Source of the DNA: Streptococcus plurextorum DSM 22810
GTDB lineage: Bacteria; Bacillota; Bacilli; Lactobacillales; Streptococcaceae
Assembly (NCBI RefSeq): GCF_000423745.1
Contig: NZ_AUIO01000003.1
Span: 140,015 to 204,014, forward strand
Direction of reading: 5' to 3'
DNA length: 64,000 bases
Below are positions 1-8,365 of this stretch, in pieces; the stretch's first letter is position 1; each line of letters starts with the position of its first letter. Below the pieces are notes generated by a model. It was not told the DNA's origin. It saw only the letters and a program-made list of their open reading frames with translations, and ran no database searches. A program made the position numbers and the translations under genes.

Positions 1-141
1 TTTACTTGGAATCTTTGGAAAGCGTGATAGGAGAACGCTATCAATAGAGTAGCTAAATACCTCTTTGTTTTGAATGATTTTGACATCTGTTGAAAAAAGC
101 TGGTCAATTCGTTCGCCCTTTTTTAAGTCTGTTTTTTTCAT
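1..141 (-). CDS. tRNA1(Val) (adenine-N6)-methyltransferase-like protein, N-terminal part (runs off the left edge)
   Basis: Only the first 47 codons are inside the window, read on the minus strand from an ATG at 141. The peptide begins MKKTDLKKGERIDQLFSTD and continues through VFSYSIDSVLLSRF, which matches the start of the TrmN6/YfiC (YabB) class of SAM-dependent methyltransferases found beside plsC-comEA-comEC in streptococci. The SAM-binding and NPPY motifs lie outside the window, so the function rests on the N-terminus and gene order. It is divergent from plsC. Confidence 0.75.
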   Translation of the reverse strand, partial: MKKTDLKKGERIDQLFSTDVKIIQNKEVFSYSIDSVLLSRFPKIPSK

Positions 142-205
142 TCTTTCATTATAACAGAAAAAATGGTAGAATGGTTGGAGATAATGTCAATGAATGGAGA
201 GTGGA

Positions 206-943
206 ATGTTTTACGCTTACTTACGTGGCTTGGTCATGTTTTTGCTTTGGATTGTTAATGGAAATGCTCACTTCCACAATACGGATAAGATTTTGGATAA
301 GGATGAAAACTACGTCTTAGTGGCTCCGCACCGTACGTTTTGGGATCCAGTTTATATGGCTTTTGCGGCTCGTCCTAAGCAGTTCATTTTTATGGCAAAA
401 AAAGAACTGTTTCAGAATCGCATGTTTGGCTGGTGGATTCGCATGTGTGGAGCCTTTCCAATTGATCGTGAAAACCCTGGTCAAGAGGCTTTACGTTATC
501 CTATCAATACCTTGAAAAAAGGCAATAAGAGTTTAGTCATGTTTCCAAGCGGCAGTCGTCATTCGACAGATGTTAAAGGAGGAGTGGCGATTATTGCTAA
601 GATGGCTAAGGTGAAAATTATGCCAGCCGTTTATCAAGGTCCATTAAAATTTAGTGGTCTCATAGCTGGTGATCGTGTTGATATGAATTTTGGTAAGGCC
701 ATCGATATTTCAGACATTAAAAAAATGAATGATGAAGGTATCGCAGAGGTAGCCAGTCGTATTCAAGCAGAGTTTGACCGCTTGGATGCTGAGACTAAGG
801 CTTTATCAAATGGTAAGCGTGTCAATCCTCTTTCTTATTTGGTTCGTATTCCAGCAGGCATTCTGGCTGTTATTATCGTTATCCTTACCTTTATATTTAG
901 CTATGTAGCCAGTTTTGTTTGGAAACCGTGGGAAAATAAATAG
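206..943 (+). CDS. plsC: 1-acyl-sn-glycerol-3-phosphate acyltransferase (PlsC family)
   Basis: Membrane-associated acyltransferase that would convert lysophosphatidic acid to phosphatidic acid in phospholipid synthesis. The HX4D catalytic motif is visible as HRTFWD (about residue 46 from the chosen start), the second block contains FPSGSRH near residue 115, and the C-terminus ends in one hydrophobic helix (VRIPAGILAVIIVILTFIFS). I place the start at ATG 206 because GGAGAG at 196-201 sits 4 nt before it; an in-frame ATG at 194 lacks a well-spaced ribosome site. A hairpin terminator follows, separating it from comEA. Confidence 0.9.
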   Translation: MFYAYLRGLVMFLLWIVNGNAHFHNTDKILDKDENYVLVAPHRTFWDPVYMAFAARPKQFIFMAKKELFQNRMFGWWIRMCGAFPIDRENPGQEALRYPINTLKKGNKSLVMFPSGSRHSTDVKGGVAIIAKMAKVKIMPAVYQGPLKFSGLIAGDRVDMNFGKAIDISDIKKMNDEGIAEVASRIQAEFDRLDAETKALSNGKRVNPLSYLVRIPAGILAVIIVILTFIFSYVASFVWKPWENK

Positions 944-959
944 CATATCTTTATGTGAC

Positions 960-984
960 ATCGCCTTTTAGGGCGATTTTTTTT
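960..984 (+). terminator. Rho-independent terminator of plsC
   Basis: A 6-bp stem ATCGCC/GGCGAT (960-965 and 972-977) followed by an uninterrupted T-tract. It lies immediately before the competence promoter. Confidence 0.8.
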
Positions 985-990
985 ATTTTT

Positions 991-998
991 TACGAATA
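991..998 (+). promoter_or_regulatory. ComX (SigX) cin-box / com-box of comEA-comEC
   Basis: TACGAATA, preceded by a T-run, is an exact match to the known streptococcal late-competence sigma factor box. It is 40 bp before the comEA start. Transcription of comEA and comEC is therefore inferred to depend on ComX during competence. Confidence 0.9.
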
Positions 999-1038
999 GT
1001 TAACTGAAGGGTTACTACAAGGTCCATTAGGAGGTTAT

Positions 1039-1677
1039 ATGGATAACATTCAAGAACTATTTAAAGCTTATAAGGTCAAGATTGGTATTGGAGCAATTTT
1101 GCTGGTTTTGCTAGGATTATTAACCCTTTTGGGTTCAAGATCAAATCAGCAAGTCCCCTCTTTTCCGCAAGCAGTGGAGACGACACAAGCGCCTGAATTA
1201 TTAAGTGAGGAAAAGGTGAGCAGTGCTCCTGATAGGAGAGAAGAGAGGCTTTTTGTCGATGTTAAGGGAGCAGTAGTTGCTGAAGGGGTTTATGAGCTTG
1301 AACCTGGTAATCGAGTGACGGATGCCATAGAAAAAGCTGGAGGTTTTGCTGAAGATGCTGATAAAAAATCGGTTAATCTCGCTCAAAAATTGGAGGATGA
1401 AGCGGTCATTTATGTGGCAAAAATAGGCGAAAACCTTAATCCGATGGGGAATACGACTGATGCAGAAACAGGAGCATCAGTAGGTAAAGTGAGCCTCAAC
1501 AAAGCCACAGTAGAGGAGCTAATGACGGTGTCTGGTATTGGTCAAAAAAGAGCGCAAGATATCATTGCTTATCGTGAGGAACAAGGAAAGTTCAAGTCTC
1601 TAGATGAGTTAAGCAATGTGTCGGGAATCGGTGCTAAGACTTTGGAAAAGTTAAAATCGGAGTTGACCCTTGACTAG
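1039..1677 (+). CDS. comEA: Competence protein ComEA, DNA receptor
   Basis: Binds incoming double-stranded DNA at the cell surface and hands it to the ComEC channel. The 212-residue protein has a short cytoplasmic N-terminus, one membrane helix (about residues 15-33), a linker, an SLBB-like domain (about 70-125, starting VDVKGAVVAEGVYEL) and a C-terminal pair of helix-hairpin-helix motifs (SGIGQKRAQDIIAYR and SGIGAKTLEKL). AGGAGG lies before the ATG. It overlaps comEC by 8 bp, so the two are translationally coupled. Confidence 0.95.
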   Translation: MDNIQELFKAYKVKIGIGAILLVLLGLLTLLGSRSNQQVPSFPQAVETTQAPELLSEEKVSSAPDRREERLFVDVKGAVVAEGVYELEPGNRVTDAIEKAGGFAEDADKKSVNLAQKLEDEAVIYVAKIGENLNPMGNTTDAETGASVGKVSLNKATVEELMTVSGIGQKRAQDIIAYREEQGKFKSLDELSNVSGIGAKTLEKLKSELTLD

Positions 1678-3892
1678 TTGGCTAAAGATACCACCAATCT
1701 ACTTAGCTTTTTTGATGATTTGGGTTTACTTTGCAGTCATGTCAGCACATTTTTTGGCAATATCAGGTCTGATATGTTTAGTAATCTGTCTCTTTCGTTC
1801 GTATCCTTTAAAAGACCTCTTACGGCCATTGCTGGTCCTTATGGTGTTTGGGGGCTACCTGGGTTTGTTGCAATGGCAGAGCAGGTATCAGGTGGATAAG
1901 TTACCAGATCGGTTGACCAGTATACAAGTGATTCCAGACACCATTTCAATAAATGGGGACCGCCTATCCTTTCAAGGGAAATCAGATGGGCAACGCTATC
2001 AAGCGTTTTACACACTAAGCTCCAAAGAGGAGCAAAGCTACTTTCAAAAGCTAGACCAGACGGTGATACTGGAACTTGATGCAGAGTTGACAGAGCCAGA
2101 AGGAAAAGGAAATTTCAATGGTTTTGACTATAAGACCTATCTCAAGACTCAGGGTATTTATCGTTTGGCACAAGTTAAAGCCTTGCACGCTGTTCAAAAG
2201 AGTCCCAAACTGACTGTAGTCGATCACTTGCATGAGTGGCGCAGAAAAGCTATTGTCTACATTGAGCAGACCTTTCCATCCCCGATGAGTCATTACATGA
2301 CCGGTCTTCTTTTTGCCTATCTGCCAAAGGCCTTTGAAGAAACGAAGAATCTCTATACCAGTCTAGGAATTATTCATTTATTTGCTTTATCAGGCTCTCA
2401 CGTGCTTTTCTTTGTTGCTACTTTTAGGTATTTGCTTTTACGAATGGGTTTCAAGAAAGGGCTGACTGACCTTTTGCTCTTACCTTTTTCTTTGATTTAT
2501 GCAGGATTGACGGGCTTCAGCCTTTCTGTCATCCGTAGCTTATTGCAAATCAATTTGGCTAATCTTGGGGTGAAGGGATTGGATAATTTTGCCTTCAGTT
2601 TTATGCTGATGTTTCTTGTCGAGCCCCATTTTTTAGCTACAGTAGGTGGCGTGCTCAGTTTTGCTTATGCCTTTATCTTGTCTAGTACGGACAGTCGAAG
2701 GAGCAACTATCCTAGATTAGCAGAGATGTTGACCATCAATCTAGGGATTCTTCCGTTACTTTGTTGGTATTTTTCAAGTTTTCAGCCCTTGGCAATCCCT
2801 TTGACAGCTCTTGTTTCCATAGTCTTTGATAGCTTTGTTTTGCCACTGCTTAGTTTATGCTTTGTCCTATCTCCTCTGATTCGCCTTGATGCTTTTAACT
2901 GGCTTTTTATTGGTTTAGAAAATGGGCTGACGCTAATTGGTCAGTTATCACAGGGGCCTTTGATTTTTGGCAGTCCATCACTGTTAGTATTACTGTGTAG
3001 TTTGCTAGTCCTTGGCCTTCTATATGATGCTACAGTTCAGAAAAAAAGGATTATTAGACTTAGTTTACTTCTAGCTCTGCTATTTTTCGTGACCAAACAT
3101 CCTCTAGAAAATGAAGTTACCCTACTGAATGTAGGTCAAGGAGATAGTATTTTGTTACGGGATATGTGGGGAAAAACGGTGATGATTGATGTGGGAGGGA
3201 AGGTGACATTTGAGGAGAAAGAGGCCTGGCGTCAAGGAATCACTGATAGTAATGCCGAACGAACAGTGATTCCTTACTTAAAAAGTCGTGGCATTGACCG
3301 GATTGATCAGCTAGTCCTAACACACACCGATCAGGATCACGTTGGTGATTTGGAGGAAGTTGTAGGGGAATTTGCGATTGGTGAAATTTTGGTTAGTCCA
3401 GGAAGCCTCACGGTTCCTGATTTTGTGAAGAGGTTAAAACAACTGGGTGTCCCTGTCAGGAAAGTCGAGGCAGGAGATAACTTAGCGATTATGGGGAGTC
3501 ATCTGCATGTGCTATATCCTAACCAAATAGGGGATGGAGGTAATAATGACTCTCTGGTACTCTATGGCAAATTGCTCGATCAAACCTTTCTATTCACAGG
3601 CGATTTAGAAGATGGTGAGCTGGATCTTATCAAGACCTATCCCCATCTTCCCGTTGATATCTTAAAAGCTGGGCATCATGGCTCAAAAGGATCCTCTTAT
3701 CCAGAATTTTTGGAACATATCGATGCTAAGATTGCTCTAGTATCAGCAGGAAAAAATAACCGCTACAAGCATCCCCACCAAGAAACCTTGGAGCGTTTTA
3801 ACAAACAGAAGATGATTATTTATCGTACCGATCAGCAAGGAGCCGTTCGTTTTAGAGGATGGCGGAGCTGGCGAATTGAGACGGTTTGGTAA
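1670..3892 (+). CDS. comEC: Competence protein ComEC, DNA uptake channel
   Basis: Polytopic membrane channel through which single-stranded transforming DNA enters the cytoplasm. The 740-residue protein has N-terminal membrane helices, a soluble OB-like stretch (about 90-170), the central competence domain with many helices (about 200-480, including LFALSGSHVLFF) and a C-terminal metallo-beta-lactamase-like domain (from about 485, LLNVGQGDSILL) with THTDQDHVGD and GHHGSKGSS metal motifs. The reading frame begins with TTG at 1670 inside comEA; no upstream ATG is available, and a later start cannot be excluded. The frame is intact, so the gene looks functional. Confidence 0.93.
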   Translation: MTSWLKIPPIYLAFLMIWVYFAVMSAHFLAISGLICLVICLFRSYPLKDLLRPLLVLMVFGGYLGLLQWQSRYQVDKLPDRLTSIQVIPDTISINGDRLSFQGKSDGQRYQAFYTLSSKEEQSYFQKLDQTVILELDAELTEPEGKGNFNGFDYKTYLKTQGIYRLAQVKALHAVQKSPKLTVVDHLHEWRRKAIVYIEQTFPSPMSHYMTGLLFAYLPKAFEETKNLYTSLGIIHLFALSGSHVLFFVATFRYLLLRMGFKKGLTDLLLLPFSLIYAGLTGFSLSVIRSLLQINLANLGVKGLDNFAFSFMLMFLVEPHFLATVGGVLSFAYAFILSSTDSRRSNYPRLAEMLTINLGILPLLCWYFSSFQPLAIPLTALVSIVFDSFVLPLLSLCFVLSPLIRLDAFNWLFIGLENGLTLIGQLSQGPLIFGSPSLLVLLCSLLVLGLLYDATVQKKRIIRLSLLLALLFFVTKHPLENEVTLLNVGQGDSILLRDMWGKTVMIDVGGKVTFEEKEAWRQGITDSNAERTVIPYLKSRGIDRIDQLVLTHTDQDHVGDLEEVVGEFAIGEILVSPGSLTVPDFVKRLKQLGVPVRKVEAGDNLAIMGSHLHVLYPNQIGDGGNNDSLVLYGKLLDQTFLFTGDLEDGELDLIKTYPHLPVDILKAGHHGSKGSSYPEFLEHIDAKIALVSAGKNNRYKHPHQETLERFNKQKMIIYRTDQQGAVRFRGWRSWRIETVW

Positions 3893-3984
3893 ATTGGTGG
3901 AAGATAGTAGACAAATTATGCCCTAGTTTACCCCAAAGGCTAGCATGTGAAGGTTAGTAAATCTAGGAAGCTTTCGCAGACAAT

Positions 3985-4017
3985 AATTCCCCTGAAATAG
4001 TAGGTTTCAGGGGAATT
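3985..4017. terminator. Strong hairpin between comEC and the minus-strand gene
   Basis: A perfect 13-bp stem (3985-3997 with 4005-4017) around a 7-nt loop, between two convergent genes. The T-tract is short, so termination strength is uncertain. The 200 bp between the genes holds nothing else I recognise. Confidence 0.65.
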
Positions 4018-4098
4018 TGTGCGTCAACGGAATTTCTTGACAATGTGCTAGTGATTATCCAGTTTTTTTAAAGCTGTTAGAAAAGAAATCAATAAGAG

Positions 4099-4470
4099 TT
4101 ACTCTTTTTCCAGAATAAAACGTGGAATGAAAAGGCTAGATAGAATAGATAGTAAGCCTATCCAAGTCAGAATAGCCATTGTCCAAGTGCCAGGAGGAAA
4201 GATAAACTGACCAAAAACAATGATAGCAATACCAGACCAAAAGGCGAGGGCATTATGAGGATTATCCTTGATGATAACAGTATCGCCATCAGCTACCTTA
4301 GAGCTAGATTTCTTACTGCCACGGATATAAATAACGGTTTCTTCAGTCAGAAGGTCCAAGTCTACCTCCTCTTTTTCCCAGATTTTAGCAAGTGTCCGAT
4401 GCGTTGATTTGATATAGATAGGAGCAAAGGCGCGAATAACTTTGGTGCGACGTTTGACGGTAATAAGCAT
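4099..4470 (-). CDS. Small membrane protein of unknown function
   Basis: About 123 residues, beginning MLITVKRRTKVIRAFAPIYI. A soluble N-terminal half (IYIKSTHRTLAKIWEKEE, with a GDTVIIKDNP turn) is followed by two membrane helices near the C-terminus (about 78-93 and 99-116) and a charged tail. I prefer the ATG at 4470 because GAGG stands 7 nt upstream of it; the longer frame starts at 4482. It is transcribed alone, convergent with comEC. I do not recognise the family. Confidence 0.6.
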   Translation of the reverse strand: MLITVKRRTKVIRAFAPIYIKSTHRTLAKIWEKEEVDLDLLTEETVIYIRGSKKSSSKVADGDTVIIKDNPHNALAFWSGIAIIVFGQFIFPPGTWTMAILTWIGLLSILSSLFIPRFILEKE

Positions 4471-4632
4471 GATAAACCTCATAGATATAGTCCCTTTATT
4501 ATACTCGGAATGACAGCAAGAGGCAAGTGGATGAAGTCAGGATAGAAGCTCTCATTTTTCGTTTTCTATGATATAATATTAGCTAGTAGAATCTGAGTGA
4601 GTTGATTTTGACAAGGAGTAAGGGATATTTGT

Positions 4633-5424
4633 ATGATAAAATTGATTGCTTGTGATATGGATGGGACTTTTTTAGATGATGAGCATCGTTACGATGAAAC
4701 GCGTTTTGCGGCTCTTCTTGATCAGCTAGAGGAGCGAGGCATTCTTTTTGCGGTGGCGAGCGGACGCTCTTTGATTTCTCTGGAGGAGCTTTTTTCTGCT
4801 TATCTAGATAGAATTGCTTTTGTGGCAGAAAATGGCGCAATTGTAACTTATAAGGGGCAAATCTTGAATCAGACATTGATGGAGAGCCACGATTATCTAC
4901 CGATTGCTGCCAAGCTGGATGAGATGTCGGATTGCTATGGCTATATGTTGTCAGGGCGTCATGGTGCTTACGCACCTCCTACAATCAACAAAGATTTTTT
5001 AGCTAAAGCGCGCCAATATTATGCTCATATCCGTGTGGAAGACTTAGCCCAGGTCAGTGATCACGTCTATAAGTTAACAGCTCATCTAACAGCTCAAACC
5101 ATATCAGAACGTGTTGAGGAGATTAGCCGTATCCGCCCAGGAATTCGAGCTGTGACCACAGGTTTTGAAGGGATTGACATTATTTTTGATTCGGTGAATA
5201 AGGCGACAGGCTTGGAAGCTCTTTGTCAGCATTTGGGATTAACAGCAGATCAGGTAATGGCATTTGGCGATAATGGCAATGATCTTGAAATGTTGGCATT
5301 TGCAGGCAAAGCTATTGCCACTGAAAATGCAAAAGATGAGGTCAAAGCAGTTGCGGATGAAGTCATTGGTCATTGCAAAGATCAAGCGGTACAAACATAC
5401 TTAGAAGAGTGGTTACATGAATAA
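4633..5424 (+). CDS. Cof-type HAD-IIB family phosphatase
   Basis: Cytoplasmic phosphatase of the haloacid dehalogenase superfamily, probably acting on sugar phosphates or flavin precursors. Motif I is CDMDGTFLDD (residues 7-16), motif II ASGRS (about 43), and motif IV GDNGNDLEML (about 214), with the cap inserted between them. 263 residues is normal for the family. It overlaps the next HAD gene by 8 bp. A TATAAT-like element around 4572 could be its promoter. The substrate cannot be read from sequence. Confidence 0.85.
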   Translation: MIKLIACDMDGTFLDDEHRYDETRFAALLDQLEERGILFAVASGRSLISLEELFSAYLDRIAFVAENGAIVTYKGQILNQTLMESHDYLPIAAKLDEMSDCYGYMLSGRHGAYAPPTINKDFLAKARQYYAHIRVEDLAQVSDHVYKLTAHLTAQTISERVEEISRIRPGIRAVTTGFEGIDIIFDSVNKATGLEALCQHLGLTADQVMAFGDNGNDLEMLAFAGKAIATENAKDEVKAVADEVIGHCKDQAVQTYLEEWLHE

Positions 5425-6232
5425 ACAGATTAAATTATTAGCTTTAGATATGGATGGTACCTTATTTACAAGTGAGAAGACGATTACAGTCGCCAATAAA
5501 GAGGCTCTCAAAAAAGCACAAGCCTTAGGGGTTAAAGTTGTGATTACGACAGGCCGTCCTTTAAAAGCCATTGCGCATGTTTTGGAGGAACTCGATCTCA
5601 ATCATCCTAACCAGTATAGTATCACATTTAACGGTGGCTTGGTTCAATCTAATGATGGCCAAGTATTAGGGAAAAGAGATATGGCCTTTGAGGAGTTAGA
5701 GCGTATTTATGCTGGTTTGGAGCCATTAGGCTTACCTATGGATATCTTGAGTGATGGAACAGTCTATAGTTTGAGCAGTCGTGGTAATTTTTCCCAGTAT
5801 CGGAAAGCTAATCCTATGTTAGCCTTTGTAGAGCTAGAATCACTGTCTGACTTACCAAGAGATATTATCTATAACAAAGTTGTCGTGGTGACCGATGCTG
5901 ATTTTCTGGACCAAATGATTCCTAACTTACCAGAAGTTTTTCATGATTGGTTTGAAGTTTTCAAATCGCGTGATATTATCCTTGAAATCATGCCAAAAGG
6001 CGTTCATAAGGCAACAGGACTGGCAATGCTAACTCAACATTTAGGATTACAGCCGGAGCAGGTTATGGCTATGGGGGATGAGGAAAATGACCTATCCATG
6101 ATTAAGTGGGCTGGCTTAGGCGTTGCTATGGCAAATGCGGTCTCTGCTGTCAAGGAAATAGCTGACGCTGTGACTGATAGGACCAATGATCAGTCCGGTG
6201 TGGCAGAAGCTATTGAAACATATATCTTATAA
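5417..6232 (+). CDS. Cof-type HAD-IIB family phosphatase (second copy)
   Basis: Second HAD-IIB phosphatase, 271 residues, with LDMDGTLFTS (motif I), TTGRPLKA (motif II), and GDEENDLSMI (motif IV). It is clearly related to, but not a recent copy of, the upstream gene. The 8-bp overlap upstream and 11-bp gap downstream put HAD-HAD-ftsY in one operon, a common streptococcal arrangement. The role in this operon is unknown. Confidence 0.87.
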   Translation: MNKQIKLLALDMDGTLFTSEKTITVANKEALKKAQALGVKVVITTGRPLKAIAHVLEELDLNHPNQYSITFNGGLVQSNDGQVLGKRDMAFEELERIYAGLEPLGLPMDILSDGTVYSLSSRGNFSQYRKANPMLAFVELESLSDLPRDIIYNKVVVVTDADFLDQMIPNLPEVFHDWFEVFKSRDIILEIMPKGVHKATGLAMLTQHLGLQPEQVMAMGDEENDLSMIKWAGLGVAMANAVSAVKEIADAVTDRTNDQSGVAEAIETYIL

Positions 6233-6243
6233 AGGAGATTAGA

Positions 6244-7467
6244 ATGGGATTATTTGATAAGTTATTTGGTTCTGCGGAACAAGGGACTCTAGAAAACGAC
6301 TCTTCTATTGCTGAGGAAGTTGTTAAGGAAGCTAATAGTGAAGAAAATCAGGCAACCGTTACAGCAGTAGCAGCATCAGATACTGATAATGCTTTTTCAA
6401 GTGTTATGGCTGATTACTATGCTAAAAAAGAGCAGGCACGTCAAGCTGCTGAAAAAGGGGAAACCATTCACTTTGAAGCTGTAGAAACCCGCAAGGTTGA
6501 GGAAGTGGCGATTGAAGTGTCTACAGAGCTTGCGACGCCTGAAACTACCGAAGAAAAATATAATCGTAGCTTAGAGAAGACAAGGACTGGATTTGGTGCA
6601 CGTCTCAATGCCTTTCTAGCAACTTTTCGTCAGGTGGATGAGGACTTTTTTGAGGAGCTAGAAGAAGTTCTTATCATGTCAGATGTGGGCGTTTCTGTGG
6701 CCACTCGCTTAACAGAAGCCCTTCGATATGAAGCCAAGCTAGAAAATGCTAAAAAGCCAGAGCAGTTGCGCCGTGTGATTATTGAAAAATTAGTTGACAT
6801 TTACGAAAAGGATGGCGCCTTCAATGAAAAAATCAATTTTCAGGATGGTTTAACAGTAATGCTTTTTGTAGGGGTCAATGGTGTTGGAAAAACCACCTCA
6901 ATCGGCAAGCTAGCTCACCGCTACAAAAATGAGGGTAAAAAGGTCATGCTGGTTGCTGCAGACACTTTCCGTGCAGGAGCTGTGGCGCAACTCCTTGAGT
7001 GGGGGCGTCGAGTGGATGTTCCTGTGGTGACAGGACCTGAAAAAGCAGATCCAGCATCGGTGGTCTTTGATGGTATGGAGAAAGCTGTCGCAGAAGGTGT
7101 TGATGTTCTGTTGATTGATACGGCGGGCCGCTTACAAAACAAGGATAACCTGATGGCGGAACTGGAAAAAATTGGTCGTATTATCAAACGTGTTCTTCCA
7201 AAAGCACCGCATGAGACCTTGCTTGCTCTGGATGCTTCTACGGGTCAAAACGCTCTTAGCCAGGCAAAAGAATTTTCAAAAATCACGCCACTGACAGGAC
7301 TTGTCCTCACCAAAATTGATGGAACAGCTAAAGGTGGTGTGGTTCTTGCCATTCGTGAAGAACTAGATATCCCAGTTAAGCTCATAGGGTTTGGGGAAAA
7401 ATTGGATGATATTGGTCAGTTTAACTCAGAAGATTTTATGACAGGGCTTTTAGCTGACATTTTATAA
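6244..7467 (+). CDS. ftsY: Signal recognition particle receptor FtsY
   Basis: GTPase receptor that docks SRP-bound ribosomes at the membrane for co-translational insertion. The 407-residue protein has a low-complexity acidic A domain (1-105), the helical N domain (about 110-190) and the G domain with GVNGVGKTT (P-loop), DTFRAGAVAQL, DTAGRLQNK and TKIDGTAKGG. The ribosome site AAAGGAG precedes the ATG. The terminator at 7473-7501 closes the operon. Confidence 0.96.
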   Translation: MGLFDKLFGSAEQGTLENDSSIAEEVVKEANSEENQATVTAVAASDTDNAFSSVMADYYAKKEQARQAAEKGETIHFEAVETRKVEEVAIEVSTELATPETTEEKYNRSLEKTRTGFGARLNAFLATFRQVDEDFFEELEEVLIMSDVGVSVATRLTEALRYEAKLENAKKPEQLRRVIIEKLVDIYEKDGAFNEKINFQDGLTVMLFVGVNGVGKTTSIGKLAHRYKNEGKKVMLVAADTFRAGAVAQLLEWGRRVDVPVVTGPEKADPASVVFDGMEKAVAEGVDVLLIDTAGRLQNKDNLMAELEKIGRIIKRVLPKAPHETLLALDASTGQNALSQAKEFSKITPLTGLVLTKIDGTAKGGVVLAIREELDIPVKLIGFGEKLDDIGQFNSEDFMTGLLADIL

Positions 7468-7472
7468 AGAAG

Positions 7473-7501
7473 ATCGGAGCATCAGGTGCTTCGATTTTTT
7501 T
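7473..7501 (+). terminator. Terminator of the HAD-ftsY operon
   Basis: Stem TCGGAGCA/TGCTTCGA with one G-T pair and a TCAGG loop, followed by seven T residues. Confidence 0.8.
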
Positions 7502-7510
7502 GCCAATTGA

Positions 7511-7549
7511 TTTAAGTTAGACTTAAGAAATCTTTAACCATAATTTAAG
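7511..7549 (+). promoter_or_regulatory. Four phased TTTAAG-like half-sites before the CHAP gene (CiaR-like)
   Basis: Hexamers TTTAAG (7511), CTTAAG (7522), TTTAAC (7533) and TTTAAG (7544) start exactly 11 bp apart. The known CiaR site in streptococci is a direct repeat of this hexamer with a 5-bp spacer. They would lie around the -35 region if the -10 is near 7566. Control by CiaR or a related OmpR-type regulator is inferred. Confidence 0.55.
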
Positions 7550-7599
7550 TTCCAAGCCTTAGACTGTAAACATATCAAAAATAGATTGGAAGTATTAAT

Positions 7600-8229
7600 A
7601 TGAAAAAACGTAAAATTCTTATTCCAACCTTGGCAATAGCAGCTAGTTTCGTGATGTCACATCAGGCTTCCGCTAGAGATTATGGTTACATAGACCCATT
7701 ATACGGGTCAGATATTCAAGGGAAAAATACCTTGTCTACTCTAACGACAACATATACGAGCTATGATGGCATTGCTTATGGTAATCACTTTACAGAGACA
7801 GATAGTGAGGTAACATCGACAACAGAGGATACAGCTATCTATTCAAATGTTGTGGTAACGCCTGATACCAGCAACACCTATCCTGTTGGTCAATGTACTT
7901 GGGGAGTCAAAGAGCTGGCAACTTGGGTCGGAAATTATTGGGGAAATGCTGCCAATTGGGATGATAAAGCCCTTTCTCTAGGTTTTTCTGTAGGGACAAC
8001 TCCGCAAGTGGGAGCTGTCATTGTCTGGGATGATGGGCTATATGGACATGTTGCTTATGTGACCGATGTGGATGAAAATGGCAATATTCAAGTCCAAGAA
8101 GCCAATTATGGTGGATCAGCCTATATGGCAGATTCACGGGGGATTGGGAACTACCGTGGCTGGTTTAATCCTCTTGCAACAAGTAATGGGGCGACCATTT
8201 CATACATTTATCCCCCTGCAACTGTTTAA
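7600..8229 (+). CDS. Secreted CHAP-domain protein (putative peptidoglycan amidase/endopeptidase)
   Basis: Exported 209-residue protein. A Sec signal peptide runs to about residue 25 (cleavage near QASA/RDY), then a Thr/Ser-rich linker, then a CHAP domain from about 93 with the catalytic cysteine in GQCTWGVK (Cys99) and histidine in YGHVAYV, plus the usual C-terminal NYGG...GYINY-like end. Such proteins cut peptidoglycan during cell separation or act as immunodominant secreted proteins. It stands alone between its own upstream repeats and its own terminator. Confidence 0.88.
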   Translation: MKKRKILIPTLAIAASFVMSHQASARDYGYIDPLYGSDIQGKNTLSTLTTTYTSYDGIAYGNHFTETDSEVTSTTEDTAIYSNVVVTPDTSNTYPVGQCTWGVKELATWVGNYWGNAANWDDKALSLGFSVGTTPQVGAVIVWDDGLYGHVAYVTDVDENGNIQVQEANYGGSAYMADSRGIGNYRGWFNPLATSNGATISYIYPPATV

Positions 8230-8234
8230 TGTCA

Positions 8235-8263
8235 AAATGAGCATGCAAGTCATGCTCATTTTT
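8235..8263 (+). terminator. Terminator of the CHAP gene
   Basis: Perfect 11-bp stem (8235-8245 with 8251-8261), 5-nt loop, T-run. Confidence 0.85.
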
Positions 8264-8323
8264 CTATGGCTTAATGAAAACATTTACACTAGTGTCTGCT
8301 CTGCTATTTTCCTCAAAGTATGA

Positions 8324-8329
8324 TATAAT
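8324..8329 (+). promoter_or_regulatory. -10 box of the typA promoter
   Basis: TATAAT about 37 bp before the typA start, with no good -35 box 17 bp upstream. Confidence 0.55.
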
Positions 8330-8365
8330 AGCAAGGTTGAAATAAAATAAAAGGATAAACATGCT

